A stretch of 64,000 nucleotides of DNA, taken from contig NZ_JAHDAP010000001.1 of the NCBI RefSeq assembly GCF_018499575.1, positions 310,001-374,000 on the forward strand, read 5' to 3'. This stretch comes from Streptococcus infantis. GTDB taxonomy: Bacteria > Bacillota > Bacilli > Lactobacillales > Streptococcaceae. The notes under the pieces are model-generated. The model searched no databases, was not told the origin of the DNA, and worked only from the letters and a program-made list of their open reading frames with translations. Made by a program: the position numbers and the translations under genes. The first letter of the stretch is position 1, and each line of letters begins with the position of its first letter. Positions 62,352-64,000 of this stretch are shown piece by piece.

Positions 62352-62360
62352 ATTGTAGCA
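62352..62360 (-). promoter_or_regulatory. Extended -10 promoter of pde2
   Basis: Minus strand TGCTACAAT, about 27 bases before the ATG. Confidence 0.65.
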
Positions 62361-62392
62361 CAAGAGTTTTTATTTTTAAAATGAAAAAGATG

Positions 62393-62401
62393 TGATATAA
62401 T
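62393..62401 (+). promoter_or_regulatory. Extended -10 promoter of flavodoxin gene
   Basis: TGATATAAT, 27 bases before the ATG; back-to-back with the pde2 promoter. Confidence 0.7.
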
Positions 62402-62428
62402 GGAGAAAGATTAATTGAGGAGGACCTT

Positions 62429-62872
62429 ATGGCATTAGCAAAAATTGTATTTGCCAGTATGACCGGTAATACTGAAGAAATCGCTGATATTGTAGCAGAT
62501 AAATTAAGAGAATGTGGTTTAGAAGTGGATGTTGATGAGTGTACAACAGTTGACGCTTCTGACTTTTTAGAAGCAGACATCGCTATTGTCGCAACTTATA
62601 CATATGGTGATGGAGAATTACCAGACGAAATGATGGACTTCTACGAAGATTTAGCAGATCTTAACTTAAGTGGTAAAATCTATGGTGTCGTTGGATCAGG
62701 TGATACTTTCTATGATGAATTCTGTAAAGCTGTTGATGACTTTGACCGAGTATTTGTAGCGACAGGAGCTGAAAAGGGTTCAGAGTGCGTTAAAGTCGAC
62801 CTTTCTGCCGAGGAAGAAGATATTGAACGTTTGGAGCAATTCGCAGAAGAATTAGCTTCTAAAGTTGGATAA
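62429..62872 (+). CDS. Flavodoxin
   Basis: A 147-residue FMN electron carrier. The phosphate-binding loop is SMTGNTEEIAD (~residues 10-20), and the other isoalloxazine loops are TYTYGDGELPDEMMDF and GSGDTFYDEFCKA. The acidic surface is typical. AGGAGGA precedes the ATG. It is the first of a block flavodoxin-chorismate mutase-crcB-crcB, the same as in pneumococcus, although a terminator separates it from the mutase gene. Confidence 0.93.
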   Translation: MALAKIVFASMTGNTEEIADIVADKLRECGLEVDVDECTTVDASDFLEADIAIVATYTYGDGELPDEMMDFYEDLADLNLSGKIYGVVGSGDTFYDEFCKAVDDFDRVFVATGAEKGSECVKVDLSAEEEDIERLEQFAEELASKVG

Positions 62873-62879
62873 TAGATTG

Positions 62880-62912
62880 TTGCACTGATTGGGTAAGTCA
62901 GTGCAGTTTTTA
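62880..62912 (+). terminator. Terminator of flavodoxin gene
   Basis: Stem TTGCACTGA/TCAGTGCAG with loop TTGGGTAAG, then TTTTT. Confidence 0.82.
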
Positions 62913-62954
62913 TTAACCAGAATTAGGATTTTACTAGCCTATTTAGTGCTTTTT

Positions 62955-62963
62955 TGGTACAAT
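62955..62963 (+). promoter_or_regulatory. Extended -10 promoter of chorismate mutase-crcB operon
   Basis: TGGTACAAT, 23 bases before the ATG at 62987; no -35 recognised and no fluoride riboswitch fold fits in the leader. Confidence 0.65.
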
Positions 62964-62986
62964 AATTCAAATAAAAAGGAGACCCT

Positions 62987-63253
62987 ATGGACTTAGATAT
63001 TATTAGACAAGAAATTGATCAAATTGATGACCAAATCGTTCAACTTTTAGAAGAAAGAATGCATCTAGTTGAGGGTGTAGTTGCTTATAAAAAGTCTACA
63101 GGAAAACCAATCTTGGATACCAAAAGAGAAGAAGCTATCTTTGAAAAAGTCAGAAATCGCATCAGCAATAAAAAGTACGAAGAAACGATTGTTGTAACTT
63201 TTTCAGACATTCTCAAACGTTCGCGTGATTATCAGGATAAAACAATCAAATGA
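62987..63253 (+). CDS. Chorismate mutase (AroQ class)
   Basis: An 88-residue, all-helical AroQ-type chorismate mutase that makes prephenate for Phe and Tyr synthesis. The first helix IRQEIDQIDDQIVQLLEERM carries the family pattern, the second has VVAYKKSTGKPILDTKREEAI with the active-site Lys and Arg-Glu residues. It is monofunctional. GGAGACC lies before the ATG. Its stop overlaps the first crcB by four bases. Confidence 0.9.
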   Translation: MDLDIIRQEIDQIDDQIVQLLEERMHLVEGVVAYKKSTGKPILDTKREEAIFEKVRNRISNKKYEETIVVTFSDILKRSRDYQDKTIK

Positions 63254-63624
63254 AAAAAGAACAATTCTATCCACTAGGAATCTTTCTAGCTGGTATGCTA
63301 GGAGGATTAGTCCGTTTTCAGATTACAAGATACTTACCAGCTAGTCCAGACTTCCCATGGGGGACATTGATTGTCAATTATCTAGGGATTTTCTGCCTAG
63401 TCTATCTTGTAAAAGGTTATCTGGTTTCTAAAGGAACTAGTAAAGGTGTCGTTTTAGCACTTGGAACAGGATTTTGTGGTGGCTTAACGACATTTTCTAG
63501 TCTCGTATTAGATGCAGTGAAATTGCTGGACACAGGGCGGTACCTTAGTTTGGTTACGTATTTGCTTTTAAGTGTCGGAGGAGGACTTTTATTAGCTTAT
63601 TGTCTAGGGAGGAAGAAATGGTAG
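63250..63624 (+). CDS. crcB: Fluoride channel subunit CrcB/Fluc (first)
   Basis: A 124-residue four-helix membrane protein of the CrcB/Fluc family, a dimeric fluoride exporter. The family motif is GTGFCGGLTTFSS (~residues 74-86). The start GGLVRFQITRYLP and conserved Asn in LIVNYLG are also present. The ATG overlaps the mutase stop by four bases. A second crcB overlaps its end, so the channel is probably a heterodimer. Confidence 0.92.
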   Translation: MKKEQFYPLGIFLAGMLGGLVRFQITRYLPASPDFPWGTLIVNYLGIFCLVYLVKGYLVSKGTSKGVVLALGTGFCGGLTTFSSLVLDAVKLLDTGRYLSLVTYLLLSVGGGLLLAYCLGRKKW

Positions 63625-63947
63625 TAATCTATCTAGCGCTTGCTTGTGGACTGGGCGCCCTTGTCCGTTATTTCTTTTCACGTCATAATCAAGGTTCAGT
63701 ACTGCCTCTAGGAACTCTCATAGCCAATATTCTGGGCTGTTTTCTGATTGGCTTATTTTACAATCATGTGGAGTCGAAAGAAATTTACTCTGTACTTGCA
63801 ACTGGTTTTTGTGGTGGTTTGACGACTTTTTCAACCTTGAACGATGAACTCCAAAGACTACTTAGTGACAAGAAGGCATTTTATAGCTATTTATTATTAA
63901 CCTACTTGCTTGGTTTTTTGGCGATTTTTTTGGGAATTTTGCTTTAA
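63618..63947 (+). CDS. crcB: Fluoride channel subunit CrcB/Fluc (second)
   Basis: A 109-residue second Fluc subunit. The motif reads ATGFCGGLTTFSTLNDE, and the conserved asparagine lies in TLIANILGCF. The frame is open from 63600, but AGGAAG before the ATG at 63618 and the family start favour this position, giving a seven-base overlap with the first crcB. Four hydrophobic helices. It is the last gene of its operon. Confidence 0.92.
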   Translation: MVVIYLALACGLGALVRYFFSRHNQGSVLPLGTLIANILGCFLIGLFYNHVESKEIYSVLATGFCGGLTTFSTLNDELQRLLSDKKAFYSYLLLTYLLGFLAIFLGILL

Positions 63948-63952
63948 ATTTC

Positions 63953-63981
63953 TTTACATTTTCTAGGAAATTTGGTAAACT
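63953..63981 (+). promoter_or_regulatory. Promoter of the next gene (probably rplS)
   Basis: TTTACA, 17-base spacer, TAAACT with upstream TG (TGGTAAACT). The gene lies beyond the window; rplS follows crcB in pneumococcus. Confidence 0.7.
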
Positions 63982-64000
63982 GTATCTTGTGTGTAATGGA

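Noticed and set aside
62873..62986. Fluoride riboswitch upstream of the crcB operon
   Set aside because: The leader after the extended -10 is about 20 bases long, too short for the fluoride aptamer; the hairpin present is the flavodoxin terminator.

Overview
The window is a 64 kb piece of a low-GC Gram-positive chromosome from a viridans streptococcus of the mitis group. The evidence is the streptococcal ATP synthase gene order (atpEBFHAGDC, c subunit first), a ComX-type cin-box in front of comEA-comEC, the SUF operon order sufCDSUB, and proteins that closely resemble pneumococcal ones throughout. It is probably not S. pneumoniae. ParC carries Gly52 and Asp91, which are viridans-type residues, and an aminoglycoside-nucleotidyltransferase-like gene sits between parE and parC, as described for S. 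mitis/S. oralis. Species cannot be fixed from the sequence alone. Almost everything is core genome: I see no insertion sequence, prophage, integron or CRISPR array.

Layout. 1-2.4 kb: end of a nucleoside ABC importer, then plsY on the minus strand. 2.5-4.7 kb: a polar amino-acid ABC importer. 4.8-10.9 kb: topoisomerase IV (parE, parC) split by a two-gene insert (membrane protein plus nucleotidyltransferase) and an 88-bp imperfect palindrome. 11-16.3 kb: ilvE, then an oligopeptide-binding lipoprotein, a DUF969/DUF979 membrane pair and pyrrolidone-carboxylate peptidase, which look like a pyroglutamyl-peptide module. 16.4-20.7 kb: a small DUF2969 protein, tRNA-Tyr and tRNA-Gln, rpsA, free-methionine sulfoxide reductase, dnaX. 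20.8-26 kb: SUF Fe-S assembly operon. 26-30 kb: APC permease, dacA (PBP3, minus strand), AI-2E-family protein. 30-42.7 kb: tuf, proBAC, tmk-holB-yabA-rsmI, trmFO, pyrH-frr, cvfB-yozE, phoH. 42.8-47.5 kb: alanine dehydrogenase (minus strand, with a cre site inside its promoter), a GNAT acetyltransferase, and the competence DNA-uptake genes comEA-comEC. 47.6-49.3 kb: U32 peptidase-family protein and CHY zinc-finger protein. 49.3-55.9 kb: F-type ATPase operon with a dense regulatory region. 55.9-64 kb: lactonase, second AI-2E protein, TPR protein, DegV protein, HU, L31 type B, the DHH phosphodiesterase Pde2, flavodoxin, chorismate mutase, two CrcB/Fluc halves, and the promoter of the next gene (probably rplS).

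The most interesting signals lie between genes: leaderless or near-leaderless promoters (plsY, the methionine sulfoxide reductase gene, dacA), a perfect inverted repeat filling the -35/-10 spacer of hup, a perfect inverted repeat in the suf leader, a cre box inside the ald promoter, an 11-bp tandem repeat and cre-like box upstream of atpE, and promoters fused directly to the T-run of the preceding terminator. Among proteins, ComEC has a metallo-beta-lactamase-like domain that lacks its metal ligands. No wholly unknown multi-gene system is visible. The nearest candidates are the parE-parC insert and the DUF969/DUF979/Pcp module.
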